The position numbers and the translations under genes were made by a program. DNA of 64,000 bases from contig JAFQJD010000018.1 of NCBI GenBank assembly GCA_017415105.1, positions 62,001 through 126,000 of the forward strand, written 5' to 3'. Positions within the stretch are counted from its first letter, which is position 1, and each line of letters opens with the position of its first letter. The DNA is from Clostridia bacterium. GTDB taxonomy: Bacteria; Bacillota; Clostridia; UBA1381. Below the pieces are notes generated by a model. It searched no databases, was not told the DNA's origin, and saw only the letters and a program-made list of their open reading frames with translations. Shown piece after piece: positions 35,431-43,761 of the stretch.

Positions 35431-36642
35431 ATGAGAACAAAAATTAAAAATGCGGTATTTGTAACAGAAACACTTGAGACTGATAAATACCTTTATATAA
35501 AAAACGGCGTTATAGATGCTTTTACAGACGATGAACTTGACTATGACTGTGAAATTGATGCAGAGGGTCTTTATGTGTCACCGGGATTTATTGATATACA
35601 TACTCACGGTGCCGGAGGGTACGATTTTGGGGACGGAGAAGTTTCAGATATAAAAAATGCGGCATACACCCACGCAACATACGGAACAACCACAATTTTT
35701 CCGACCTGCACATCTTCTTCAACAGAAGATACACTTAAGTTTATAAAAAACGTAAAAGCGGCAATGGAAGACAACGAACCGGGTTTGCCCAATATTGCAG
35801 GAGCACATCTTGAGGGACCTTATTTTGCAGATGCACAAAGGGGAGCACAGAATCCTGAACACATAAAAGCACCGTGCCGTAGTGAATATACGGAATTTGT
35901 AAAGAACGGCAGGGGTGCAGTAAGAAGAATCAGCTTTGCACCCGAGCTTCCCGGAAGCGAAGAACTCTGCGAATTCCTTACAGAAAACGGCATAGTGGCA
36001 TCATTCGGTCATACAGATGCAATCTATCAGGAAATCAAGCGACTTATTAAAAAGGGCTGTAAGCTTGCAACGCATCTGTATTCCGGAATGAACGGAGTTA
36101 CACGCCGTAATTGTTACAGAAAACTCGGTGCAGTAGAAACTGCATTCTTAGAGGATGATGTATATGTTGAAATCATTGCTGACGGCATACACCTTCCGCC
36201 CGAGCTTTTAAAGCTTATATACAAGATTAAGGGGCCTGATAGGATAAGTCTTGTTACCGACTCGATGAGAGGTGCAGGGAAGGGCGAGGGCGAATCAGTT
36301 CTTGGCCCGAAAAACGATCCGACAAGTATGAAATGTATCATAAAAGACGGTGTTGCTTTCCTTACAGATATGACGGCTTTTGCCGGAAGCGTGGCAACAA
36401 CTGACCGTCTTGTAAGAGTTATGAATAAGTCTGTAGGAATCCCGCTTTGTGAGTGTATAAAAATGATGACAAAAACACCAGCAAAGATAATGGGACTTGC
36501 TGACAGAGGTGCTATTAAAGAAGGCTACATCGCTGATTTAGTATTCTTTGATGAAGATATAAACATTAAAAAAGTTATTCTGCAGGGTGTGGAATTAAAA
36601 GAACAGAAAGGACTAAGAAACAATGGAAATCAGAATTTGTAA
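35431..36642 (+). CDS. nagA: N-acetylglucosamine-6-phosphate deacetylase
   Basis: The product has 403 residues. It removes acetate from GlcNAc-6-phosphate. The amidohydrolase TIM barrel starts with FIDIHTHGAGGYDFGDG (H57, H59), then IAGAHLEGPYFADAQRGAQ with the metal glutamate, SFGHTDA, KLATHLYSGMNG, and LVTDSMRGAG with the catalytic aspartate. The gene overlaps nagB by 20 bases, so the two enzymes are coupled. Together they feed amino sugars into glycolysis. Confidence 0.93.
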   Translation: MRTKIKNAVFVTETLETDKYLYIKNGVIDAFTDDELDYDCEIDAEGLYVSPGFIDIHTHGAGGYDFGDGEVSDIKNAAYTHATYGTTTIFPTCTSSSTEDTLKFIKNVKAAMEDNEPGLPNIAGAHLEGPYFADAQRGAQNPEHIKAPCRSEYTEFVKNGRGAVRRISFAPELPGSEELCEFLTENGIVASFGHTDAIYQEIKRLIKKGCKLATHLYSGMNGVTRRNCYRKLGAVETAFLEDDVYVEIIADGIHLPPELLKLIYKIKGPDRISLVTDSMRGAGKGEGESVLGPKNDPTSMKCIIKDGVAFLTDMTAFAGSVATTDRLVRVMNKSVGIPLCECIKMMTKTPAKIMGLADRGAIKEGYIADLVFFDEDINIKKVILQGVELKEQKGLRNNGNQNL

Positions 36643-37360
36643 AGACAGTGAGTCACTTGGCAAGAGTGCAGCAGCACACGTAGCAAAGATTTTGCGTGAG
36701 TGTATAGCGGAAAAAGGCAGTGCAAGAATACTCCTTTCAACCGGTGCGTCTCAGTTTGACACAATCAAGGCACTTGTTGCAGAAAAGGATATAAAGTGGG
36801 AATGTGTTGAAATGTTCCACCTTGACGAGTATGTTGATTTGCCTGAAACACACGGTGCAAGCTTCAGAAAGTATCTTAAGGAGCGATTTGTTGAAAAGGT
36901 TGGCACGCTTAAGGCTGCACACTTTGTAGACGGAACAAAGGAATGCATTTCAAAGCTTACAGAGGAAATCAGAAAATCACCGATAGATATCGGTCTTATC
37001 GGAATAGGCGAAAACGGACATATCGCATTCAATGACCCTCCGGCTGACTTTGACACAAAGGAAGCATACATAATCGTTAACCTTGACGAAAGATGCAAGA
37101 AACAGCAGATGGGCGAGGGTTGGTTTGCGACAATTGACGATGTTCCGAAGCAAGCGGTTTCAATGACAGCATATCAGATTATGCAGTGTGAGAGAATAGT
37201 ATCATGCGTACCGTATAAAGTAAAGGCAGACGCTGTTGAAAAGACACTCCACGCAAAGGAAACTACAAATATTGTTCCTGCAACACTTCTTAAGGAACAC
37301 AAGGACTTCATTCTTTACCTTGATAGTGACAGTGCTTCAGGCATAACTGACATATTTTAA
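36623..37360 (+). CDS. nagB: Glucosamine-6-phosphate deaminase
   Basis: The product has 245 residues. It converts glucosamine-6-phosphate to fructose-6-phosphate and ammonia. Motifs are LSTGASQFDTIKAL, the catalytic region EMFHLDEYVDLP (D68, E69), and GLIGIGENGHIAFNDPP with the ring-opening histidine. The family also includes 6-phosphogluconolactonases, but the nagA partner and ENGHIAFNDP segment decide for NagB. The start lies inside nagA behind AAAGGA. Confidence 0.92.
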   Translation: MEIRICKDSESLGKSAAAHVAKILRECIAEKGSARILLSTGASQFDTIKALVAEKDIKWECVEMFHLDEYVDLPETHGASFRKYLKERFVEKVGTLKAAHFVDGTKECISKLTEEIRKSPIDIGLIGIGENGHIAFNDPPADFDTKEAYIIVNLDERCKKQQMGEGWFATIDDVPKQAVSMTAYQIMQCERIVSCVPYKVKADAVEKTLHAKETTNIVPATLLKEHKDFILYLDSDSASGITDIF

Positions 37361-37370
37361 GCAATAATAC

Positions 37371-37398
37371 AAAAAATGTAGTTTTTACTGCATTTTTT
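37371..37398 (+). terminator. Terminator after nagB
   Basis: An 11-base stem with one G-T pair (37371-37381 with 37388-37398), six-base loop and terminal T run. Confidence 0.75.
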
Positions 37399-37459
37399 GT
37401 GCCTTTTGGGGTATTACGCAAGCAGTTGCATCAAAAGAAACACAAGGAGAGATTGCAGT

Positions 37460-40150
37460 ATGGCTAAAAAGACAGTTAAATTTGGAGAAGCTACTTTTTT
37501 GCAGGTTTTCACAGGAAATGTTGACCCTTTTTATGAAAAACAACCGTCTCCCGATTTTATAGAGGACCTAAAAAAACCGGTACACGAAATAAAGCCTGAC
37601 GGTTTTGGCAAAAGAGAAATGGAAGTCGGAGAAATTGATATGAGGGGGATGTACCTTGATATATTGTTTCCGGATGATGAGGGTTTGATTGAAACAGCAA
37701 TTAAAGATTTTGAACACTTCCTTGATGTATATGAAATAGGCGGAAAAAAGTATGCCATAAAACTTATAAAGGATAAGACAACGTGTTTTGAGGAGCACAG
37801 AATTACAGTGAAACCCGATGGCTGTACAATAGCTGCAGACGATACAGAGGGTATAAGACGTGCCCTTGTGCATCTTGAGGATTTAATAATAAAATCAGAA
37901 GGTGCATATCTGGAAGAAACTGACATAACAAGACGTCCTGTAATTAAATCAAGAATCACAAGAGGCTTTTTCAGCCCCACAAACCGTCCGCCGAAAAACA
38001 TAGATGAGCTTTGGGATGATATAGACTACTACCCGGATGAATACTTAAATCGTCTTGCACACGACGGGAATAACGGCATCTGGATATATACGCATTTTAA
38101 GGACCTTATTCCTTCGACGGTTATCCCCGAATACGGTGATGGCTCGGCAAGACGAATAGAAAAACTAAAAAATGTTGTTAAAAAGTGTGCTCGGTACGGC
38201 GTTAAGGTCTATGTCTTTGCCGTTGAGCCTTGGGGACTTGCGGAAGATTTACATGATAAATACCGCGATCTCTTAGGCTCACCCGGCTTTGACAGACCGG
38301 CGTTTTGTACACGTTCAGAACGTGGCAGAGAGTATTGCATAGAATCTGTGCAGTGGCTTTTTGAGCAGGTTCCGGAACTTGGCGGATATATTGATATAAC
38401 CGCAGGAGAAAGAGTTACCAGCTGTGCATCAGTCGGACACATTGAGCTTTGCCCGAGATGCAGTAAGTATTCACGTGGTGAAACACTTGCATATACGGCC
38501 GACCTTATAAGAGAGGGAATGCGACGTGCAGGTGCAAAGGGCGAGTTTATAAGCTGGAGTTACGGCCACAGAGTATGGGATTTTGATGATATAAGAGAGT
38601 ATGTAAAAAAGTGTCCTGACGATGTAATGCTTATGCAGAATTTTGAGGATGTCGGTTATAACGAGCAGTTAGGTAAGAATCGTTTTGCAGAGGACTACTG
38701 GTTGTCATATCCCGGCCCGTCTTATATGTTTGAAGAAACGGCTAAAACAGCAAACAAGCACAATAAGCATCTCTATGCAAAAATGCAGGTATGCTGCTCG
38801 CACGAGCTTGCATCAATGCCGTATATACCGGTTCCGGGACTTGTGTTCCGCAAATACAAAGGTGCATATAAGTGGGGCGTAGAGGGAATACTGCAGTGCT
38901 GGTATTTCGGTAATTACCCATCAATAATGAGTAAAGCAGCAGGAGAACTGTCGTTTATGGAGGACTTTTCAAGTGAGGACAATTTTCTGTTGTATCTTGC
39001 AGGTATCTGCTACGGAAAATCAAACGCTTCCGGGGTCGCAGAGGCATGGAGGCATTTTGCTGACGGCTATCGCAACTACCCCACTAACGTAATGATGAGC
39101 TATTACGGACCTATGCACGATGGCGTAACGTGGGAATTACAGCTTAAGCCGAAGAATTTGCCGTTGCCCAGAACATGGCGGCTTACAGACAGAGCCAACG
39201 GTGATGTTATGGGTGATGCTATGCTTTGCGGACACACATACGATGAAATTATTGAGCTCTCACGCAGAATGAAAGAAGGATGGGAAAAAGGAATAGAGGT
39301 TCTGCCACGTGGTATAACCGGCGAGATGGAAACTGTAGCAGACGGTCTTAAGGTGCTTTTCAGATGCGGACTTAATATTCTTGAGTTTTACAGACTTCGT
39401 GAAAAGCTCGGATATGGCGAAGGGGATGCTGCACAGATTCTCAAACGTATGCGTGAAATAGTCTGCGAGGAAATAGAAAACAGCAGGGAAATGATTAAAA
39501 TCTGCCATAAGGATGCAAGGCTCGGATATCATTCGGAAGCAGAAGGCTTTAAGTTCTTTCCAGAAAAAATAGAGTTCCGTATAGACCAGCTTAAAAAGCT
39601 TCTTGAAACTGAATTTGAGGAAGTCGCAAAGCGGATTGAAGACGGTTTGATACCGCTTGAGTTTTACGGAACAGCCGGTAAAAAAATATATAAGATTACA
39701 TCATCACACGAAACTGCTGAGACTGAAAAAATCGACGGTAAGGGTAGCTTTAAAATGTACACACAGGACGGTGATTTACATCTTGATATAGAAGCACAGC
39801 CCGAAAACAGTATCATACTTTGCTTTGAGCATAACCTGATGCATCCGGAAAGCGAGATACATATCACACCGGACGGCGAGGTGTTTATACCGGGTTCGAT
39901 TTCGGTATATGTTCCGTTATACGGAGAAGAAATACAAAAAGAGTGTGACAGATATAGGGTAAAAAGAACGCCTGACGGATTCAAGGTAGTGTTGCCGAAA
40001 GAAAACTTTAGTTTTGCACAGGCAGGAACACCTTTCAGAATGTGTCTTAAAATAGACAAGGTCTCTTGGACTAAAGAGGAAAATCCTACGTATACACTTG
40101 GTAAGGACAATTATTCGCACGGCGAATTTGGCTGGCTCATAGTCGAATAA
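37460..40150 (+). CDS. Large cytoplasmic glycoside-hydrolase-like protein (GH20/GH163-like architecture)
   Basis: The start is ATG 37460 after AAGGAGAG; the product has 896 residues without a signal peptide. Residues about 90-160 (KLIKDKTTCFEEHRITVKPDG, then DTEGIRRALVHLEDLI) resemble the small alpha/beta domain in front of GH20, GH67 and GH163 barrels. Residues about 170-560 have the strand and loop pattern of a TIM barrel (ITRGFFSP, NGIWIYTHF, KVYVFAVEPWG, GEFISWSYGHRVWDF, HLYAKMQVCCSHEL), with several conserved Glu/Asp candidates such as ITAGER, but I cannot name the catalytic pair. The remaining 300 residues are helical then beta-rich. Placement after nagA-nagB suggests it frees N-acetylhexosamine or a related unit from imported oligosaccharides. 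A terminator follows. Confidence 0.6.
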   Translation: MAKKTVKFGEATFLQVFTGNVDPFYEKQPSPDFIEDLKKPVHEIKPDGFGKREMEVGEIDMRGMYLDILFPDDEGLIETAIKDFEHFLDVYEIGGKKYAIKLIKDKTTCFEEHRITVKPDGCTIAADDTEGIRRALVHLEDLIIKSEGAYLEETDITRRPVIKSRITRGFFSPTNRPPKNIDELWDDIDYYPDEYLNRLAHDGNNGIWIYTHFKDLIPSTVIPEYGDGSARRIEKLKNVVKKCARYGVKVYVFAVEPWGLAEDLHDKYRDLLGSPGFDRPAFCTRSERGREYCIESVQWLFEQVPELGGYIDITAGERVTSCASVGHIELCPRCSKYSRGETLAYTADLIREGMRRAGAKGEFISWSYGHRVWDFDDIREYVKKCPDDVMLMQNFEDVGYNEQLGKNRFAEDYWLSYPGPSYMFEETAKTANKHNKHLYAKMQVCCSHELASMPYIPVPGLVFRKYKGAYKWGVEGILQCWYFGNYPSIMSKAAGELSFMEDFSSEDNFLLYLAGICYGKSNASGVAEAWRHFADGYRNYPTNVMMSYYGPMHDGVTWELQLKPKNLPLPRTWRLTDRANGDVMGDAMLCGHTYDEIIELSRRMKEGWEKGIEVLPRGITGEMETVADGLKVLFRCGLNILEFYRLREKLGYGEGDAAQILKRMREIVCEEIENSREMIKICHKDARLGYHSEAEGFKFFPEKIEFRIDQLKKLLETEFEEVAKRIEDGLIPLEFYGTAGKKIYKITSSHETAETEKIDGKGSFKMYTQDGDLHLDIEAQPENSIILCFEHNLMHPESEIHITPDGEVFIPGSISVYVPLYGEEIQKECDRYRVKRTPDGFKVVLPKENFSFAQAGTPFRMCLKIDKVSWTKEENPTYTLGKDNYSHGEFGWLIVE

Positions 40151-40160
40151 ACTGATAAAT

Positions 40161-40189
40161 ATCCCCTCGTACAGAAGGGGATGTTTTTT
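40161..40189 (+). terminator. Terminator after the large glycosidase-like gene
   Basis: ATCCCCT (40161-40167) pairs with AGGGGAT (40176-40182), followed by six T residues. Confidence 0.85.
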
Positions 40190-40217
40190 GTGCAAATTTA
40201 CTTTTAAATTAACATTT

Positions 40218-40248
40218 TTTTCTGAGATTTGGTGCAAATTTTCTTGTT
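40218..40248. promoter_or_regulatory. Direct-repeat operator at the secreted-enzyme promoter
   Basis: TTTTCTGAGA (40218-40227) and TTTTCTTGTT (40239-40248) are offset by 21 bases and share TTTTCT. A further GTGCAAATTT copy at 40190-40199 lies 42 bases upstream of the one at 40232-40241, four helical turns. Confidence 0.5.
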
Positions 40249-40272
40249 ATGCAATTTATGCTATGTTATAAT
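40244..40272 (+). promoter_or_regulatory. Promoter of the secreted-enzyme operon
   Basis: TTGTTA (40244-40249) and TATAAT (40267-40272) have a 17-base spacer. A 136-base leader follows before the first gene; no riboswitch fold is obvious in it. Confidence 0.72.
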
Positions 40273-40408
40273 TATAATAGAGTATGTTCGTTATATTTAA
40301 CGAGCGTTTAAAATACTAATTTATGGATTAAATTTCCTATATTATTTTAAGTCAGAATATGTTAAAATTAACTTGAGTTTTTATTAATACAAAAAGGAGG
40401 AATGCATT

Positions 40409-43400
40409 TTGAAGAAGAATGTAAAACAGATTTTATCGCGAATTGCTGCATCATTTCTTGCTATGACAGTGGTAATGGGAACCGTAACTGTTCCTATAGG
40501 TTCTGCTGTGAGTTTGAGTGAGATAATTATTGACGAAAATTTTGACAGTATGCAGACAGGTGTAATACCTGAAGGGTTTGAGGCTTCAGGCGATGGCGGT
40601 ACCGCCACAGTTGGTAGCTATATGAATAAAACCGGTGTGGCAATTAAAAACGAGAGTGAAGGTAAATACGTAATGTTATCCAAATCCTTTGACACGATAA
40701 CTAACGGTGTGTTTGACCTATCGTTCAACTTCCTGCAACCACAGACTGCGAGCGAGGCAGTGATTTTGTCACTTTATAATGCAGAGGGCAGTGAGTTTGT
40801 GAAGCTTACCACAAATAACGGAGCTGTGTATCTTGAAAACTCCGGTACTAATGAGTTGGTAATTCCAAGCTATCAGGTAGACCGTTGGTACGGCTTCCAT
40901 TTATTGGTTAATACCGTAACAGGCTTGTGTGAGGTTTTTGTTGACGGAAACCTTAAGCTTGAAACCACTGTAACCAATGCTTCATCAACACTGAACAAAG
41001 TCGGTTTCTACACTGTGTATTCACCTGGCTTCTACATAGACGACCTCCATCTTGTTAAAAACACTAATACCGACAGATTGGTAATTGAAGGCCCGCAGTT
41101 TGTATCAGTTCCGAAATACGGTGCAAATGAATACAAAATTAAGGCTTGCATGAAGGACGGGAATAATACATCGCTTACAGAAACTCCCATTGCATGGGAA
41201 ATCGTAAACAACAACGGTGCTGACCTTACAGGTGTTGACTTTGTTGTGAGCGATGATTATGGTATGGAAGGCACACTTATTATTACATCGGATGCAATGT
41301 ACCGTGGTATTGTTGAGCTGAAGTCTACATATACAGGTGAGGGTTCAGAACAGGGTGCTCCTACAGCGTCACATTATGTAACGCTTATGGACGAAACAAT
41401 CCAATCACTTGAAATTACCGGTGCACCGAGAATCAAGAACGGACTTACCCGGAAAGAGAGAACATATGAAGTAATTGCAACTGACAATCTTGATAAAACA
41501 ATAAATCGTGTTGATACCACATGGTATCTCGGAGATGGTGCACCATCATATGTAAGTATAGATGACGACGGTGTTCTGCAGGTTTCAGATACTATTGAAA
41601 AAGATGTGCATATAGAAATCTGCGTTAAGGCGGACGGTGCATCCGAGCCTGCAAAAAAGACAGTAATTCTTCAGACGGCGGAGAATTATGATGATGACGT
41701 ATTCCGTCTTGACATCTATAAAAAATCTATGGATACTCTGATAAAGCTTTATTCAGATCCATACAGCAAGTCACCACTCCTTTTGAGTTATCTTGATGTA
41801 AGAACAATGAAACCGCTTGAGTGGCAGCAGGTTCTGGGTCAGCCCACACTTGCACAGTCAAACCTTGCAACCGACAGTATGGTATACAGATGTATGGATT
41901 ACCTTTCAGAGTTTACAGGTGATCCGAAATACAAAGAGCGTGTAGATGCAGTATATCAATGGCATCTTGACTATGGCCTCTCAGAAAACTTTATGGGTTA
42001 CTGGGGTGGACACGCAGCTATAAACCTGAAGGACCTTAAGCCGATACTTGCACCTATGAACTATAACACACACGAGTTCAAGGAGCATTATATGTACTGG
42101 GATCCGTTCTACAGACTCGATCCCGAGGCAGGCTATAAGCTTTGTCGTAACGTAGTCCTTGCTCATATTACCGACTGGCAGTATATGCTTTCAAACCGTC
42201 ATGCAAGCTACTCAAAAGAGCTTGACACATCAATGTGGACTAACCTTGATGCCTTTGCAAATGATTACGGAATCATTCCCACAACAAAGGAACAGCCGTT
42301 TAAAAATATGGGCTGTGACATGGAGCACGCGGCAGGATCAATTGTAAGATTTACAGGCGATGAATACGCAAGAGAATGGGGTTTGCGTATATTTAAAATG
42401 TACGCAGAGGCAGCAAACCCTGTGACAAATATAATGCCTTCGGTTTATACAACAGGTAAGGATGCAGAGGGTGTAAAAGACCCGGATGTGGAGTTTGCCA
42501 ATACCTTCTATCCGTATAAATGGTATGAGATTGACGATATCGATGAGGCCTATACTACGGTTGCATACGGTGACAGATTTGTAAACCAGTTTGGAGAAGA
42601 CCTTGTTGCACAGGGATTCTATGATGAATCTGTTCTGGAACCGGGTAACGTTACACTTGCAGAAGGGTATTACAAAAACAGCTTCCAGACCAACTACATG
42701 ATATCTGATCTGGGTTTTGCAAAGGAATTGGGAACAGATACTCCCGAGGGAAGATACATAGTTGAAAAGGTAGTAAAGATGATAGAAGGATATCTTGACT
42801 ATGCATGGATAAAAGGAAGCAACAAATTCAGATACATAATGGCAGACGGAACAGATATATCTGACTTTGTACCCAACCGTAGCGGATATTACGGCAACTA
42901 CTACAACCGAGGCGAAAAGCTTGGTCACTATACCGTGGGTTCAAGCAATGTTGAAGGATGTATAATGGCTTACCTTGAAGCGAAAAAACGTGACGACCTT
43001 CAGGTACAAGCTGAAAAGATATATGAATTCATCAACTTTATGGCTGAGGAAGTTCTTGACTGGGGTAAGCTCGGCGGCGAAGAGATCGGCGATGAAGATA
43101 TGGAGCTTAACTATGCAACAACCGATTCAGCTTATACGAGTGTGCTTTCACTTACAGAGCTTTACTATGCAACCGGCAATATGGAATTTCTTGACCTTGC
43201 ACGAGTTGTTGCAAACAACTTTATAAAATCGCATTATAAGTGGGGTATGCTCATATCCAACACGTCAGCCAGCTCATCACCCGGAAGTCAGTATGTTCTG
43301 ACACTCCTAAACGGTGCAAAGTATTATTATGCATTGGCATTCCTTGAGGGTGCTATCCGCGGTGATGAAGACCTTGTACAGCATGTGAGAATAATGGGTA

Positions 43401-43744
43401 GTGGATACCATGACCAGATGGTATTCGAAAACGGTGAAACAAAGAGAGACTACGACGGTACTAACTTTGCAAAAATGACAAGCCCGAGTATCTTTGTTCA
43501 GGATATCGTATTTGAGGAGGAGAGCATAAACCTTAAAAAAGGCGAGAAAACAACTCCGAAATATTCGGTGCTTCCCAAAGATGCATCAAACAAGAGTGTG
43601 ACCTTCTGGATAACAAACAATAACGTTGCAACTCTCAACCGTGTGACCGGCGAGATAACAGCAGTATCACCCGGAACAACAGAGCTTATTGCAATATCCG
43701 GCGATTTGAAGGTCAATAAGACTTTGACAATAACCGTCAAATAA
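40409..43744 (+). CDS. Secreted multidomain toroid/lyase-like enzyme with Big_2 domain
   Basis: The product has 1111 residues from TTG 40409, eight bases behind AAAGGAGG. A signal peptide (residues 1-34) is followed by a LamG-like jelly roll (about 35-215), Ig-like domains (about 215-430), then a long helical region (about 440-1000) with the repeating aromatic-rich helices of an alpha/alpha toroid (SLLSYLDV-like, YMYWDPFYRLDPEAGYK, ITDWQYMLSNRHASY). Toroids of this kind occur in pectate, heparin and alginate lyases and in GH105-type enzymes, but I cannot assign a family. Residues about 1030-1111 are a Big_2 Ig domain (INLKKGEKTTPKYSVLP...). There is no SLH anchor of its own; the two following proteins have one. 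Confidence 0.6.
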   Translation: MKKNVKQILSRIAASFLAMTVVMGTVTVPIGSAVSLSEIIIDENFDSMQTGVIPEGFEASGDGGTATVGSYMNKTGVAIKNESEGKYVMLSKSFDTITNGVFDLSFNFLQPQTASEAVILSLYNAEGSEFVKLTTNNGAVYLENSGTNELVIPSYQVDRWYGFHLLVNTVTGLCEVFVDGNLKLETTVTNASSTLNKVGFYTVYSPGFYIDDLHLVKNTNTDRLVIEGPQFVSVPKYGANEYKIKACMKDGNNTSLTETPIAWEIVNNNGADLTGVDFVVSDDYGMEGTLIITSDAMYRGIVELKSTYTGEGSEQGAPTASHYVTLMDETIQSLEITGAPRIKNGLTRKERTYEVIATDNLDKTINRVDTTWYLGDGAPSYVSIDDDGVLQVSDTIEKDVHIEICVKADGASEPAKKTVILQTAENYDDDVFRLDIYKKSMDTLIKLYSDPYSKSPLLLSYLDVRTMKPLEWQQVLGQPTLAQSNLATDSMVYRCMDYLSEFTGDPKYKERVDAVYQWHLDYGLSENFMGYWGGHAAINLKDLKPILAPMNYNTHEFKEHYMYWDPFYRLDPEAGYKLCRNVVLAHITDWQYMLSNRHASYSKELDTSMWTNLDAFANDYGIIPTTKEQPFKNMGCDMEHAAGSIVRFTGDEYAREWGLRIFKMYAEAANPVTNIMPSVYTTGKDAEGVKDPDVEFANTFYPYKWYEIDDIDEAYTTVAYGDRFVNQFGEDLVAQGFYDESVLEPGNVTLAEGYYKNSFQTNYMISDLGFAKELGTDTPEGRYIVEKVVKMIEGYLDYAWIKGSNKFRYIMADGTDISDFVPNRSGYYGNYYNRGEKLGHYTVGSSNVEGCIMAYLEAKKRDDLQVQAEKIYEFINFMAEEVLDWGKLGGEEIGDEDMELNYATTDSAYTSVLSLTELYYATGNMEFLDLARVVANNFIKSHYKWGMLISNTSASSSPGSQYVLTLLNGAKYYYALAFLEGAIRGDEDLVQHVRIMGSGYHDQMVFENGETKRDYDGTNFAKMTSPSIFVQDIVFEEESINLKKGEKTTPKYSVLPKDASNKSVTFWITNNNVATLNRVTGEITAVSPGTTELIAISGDLKVNKTLTITVK

Positions 43745-43761
43745 CAGAAAGGGGATAGAAT

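Noticed and set aside
40273-40408. Riboswitch in the leader of the secreted-enzyme operon
   Set aside because: The 136-base leader is AT-rich with no conserved stems or terminator-antiterminator pair that I could see.
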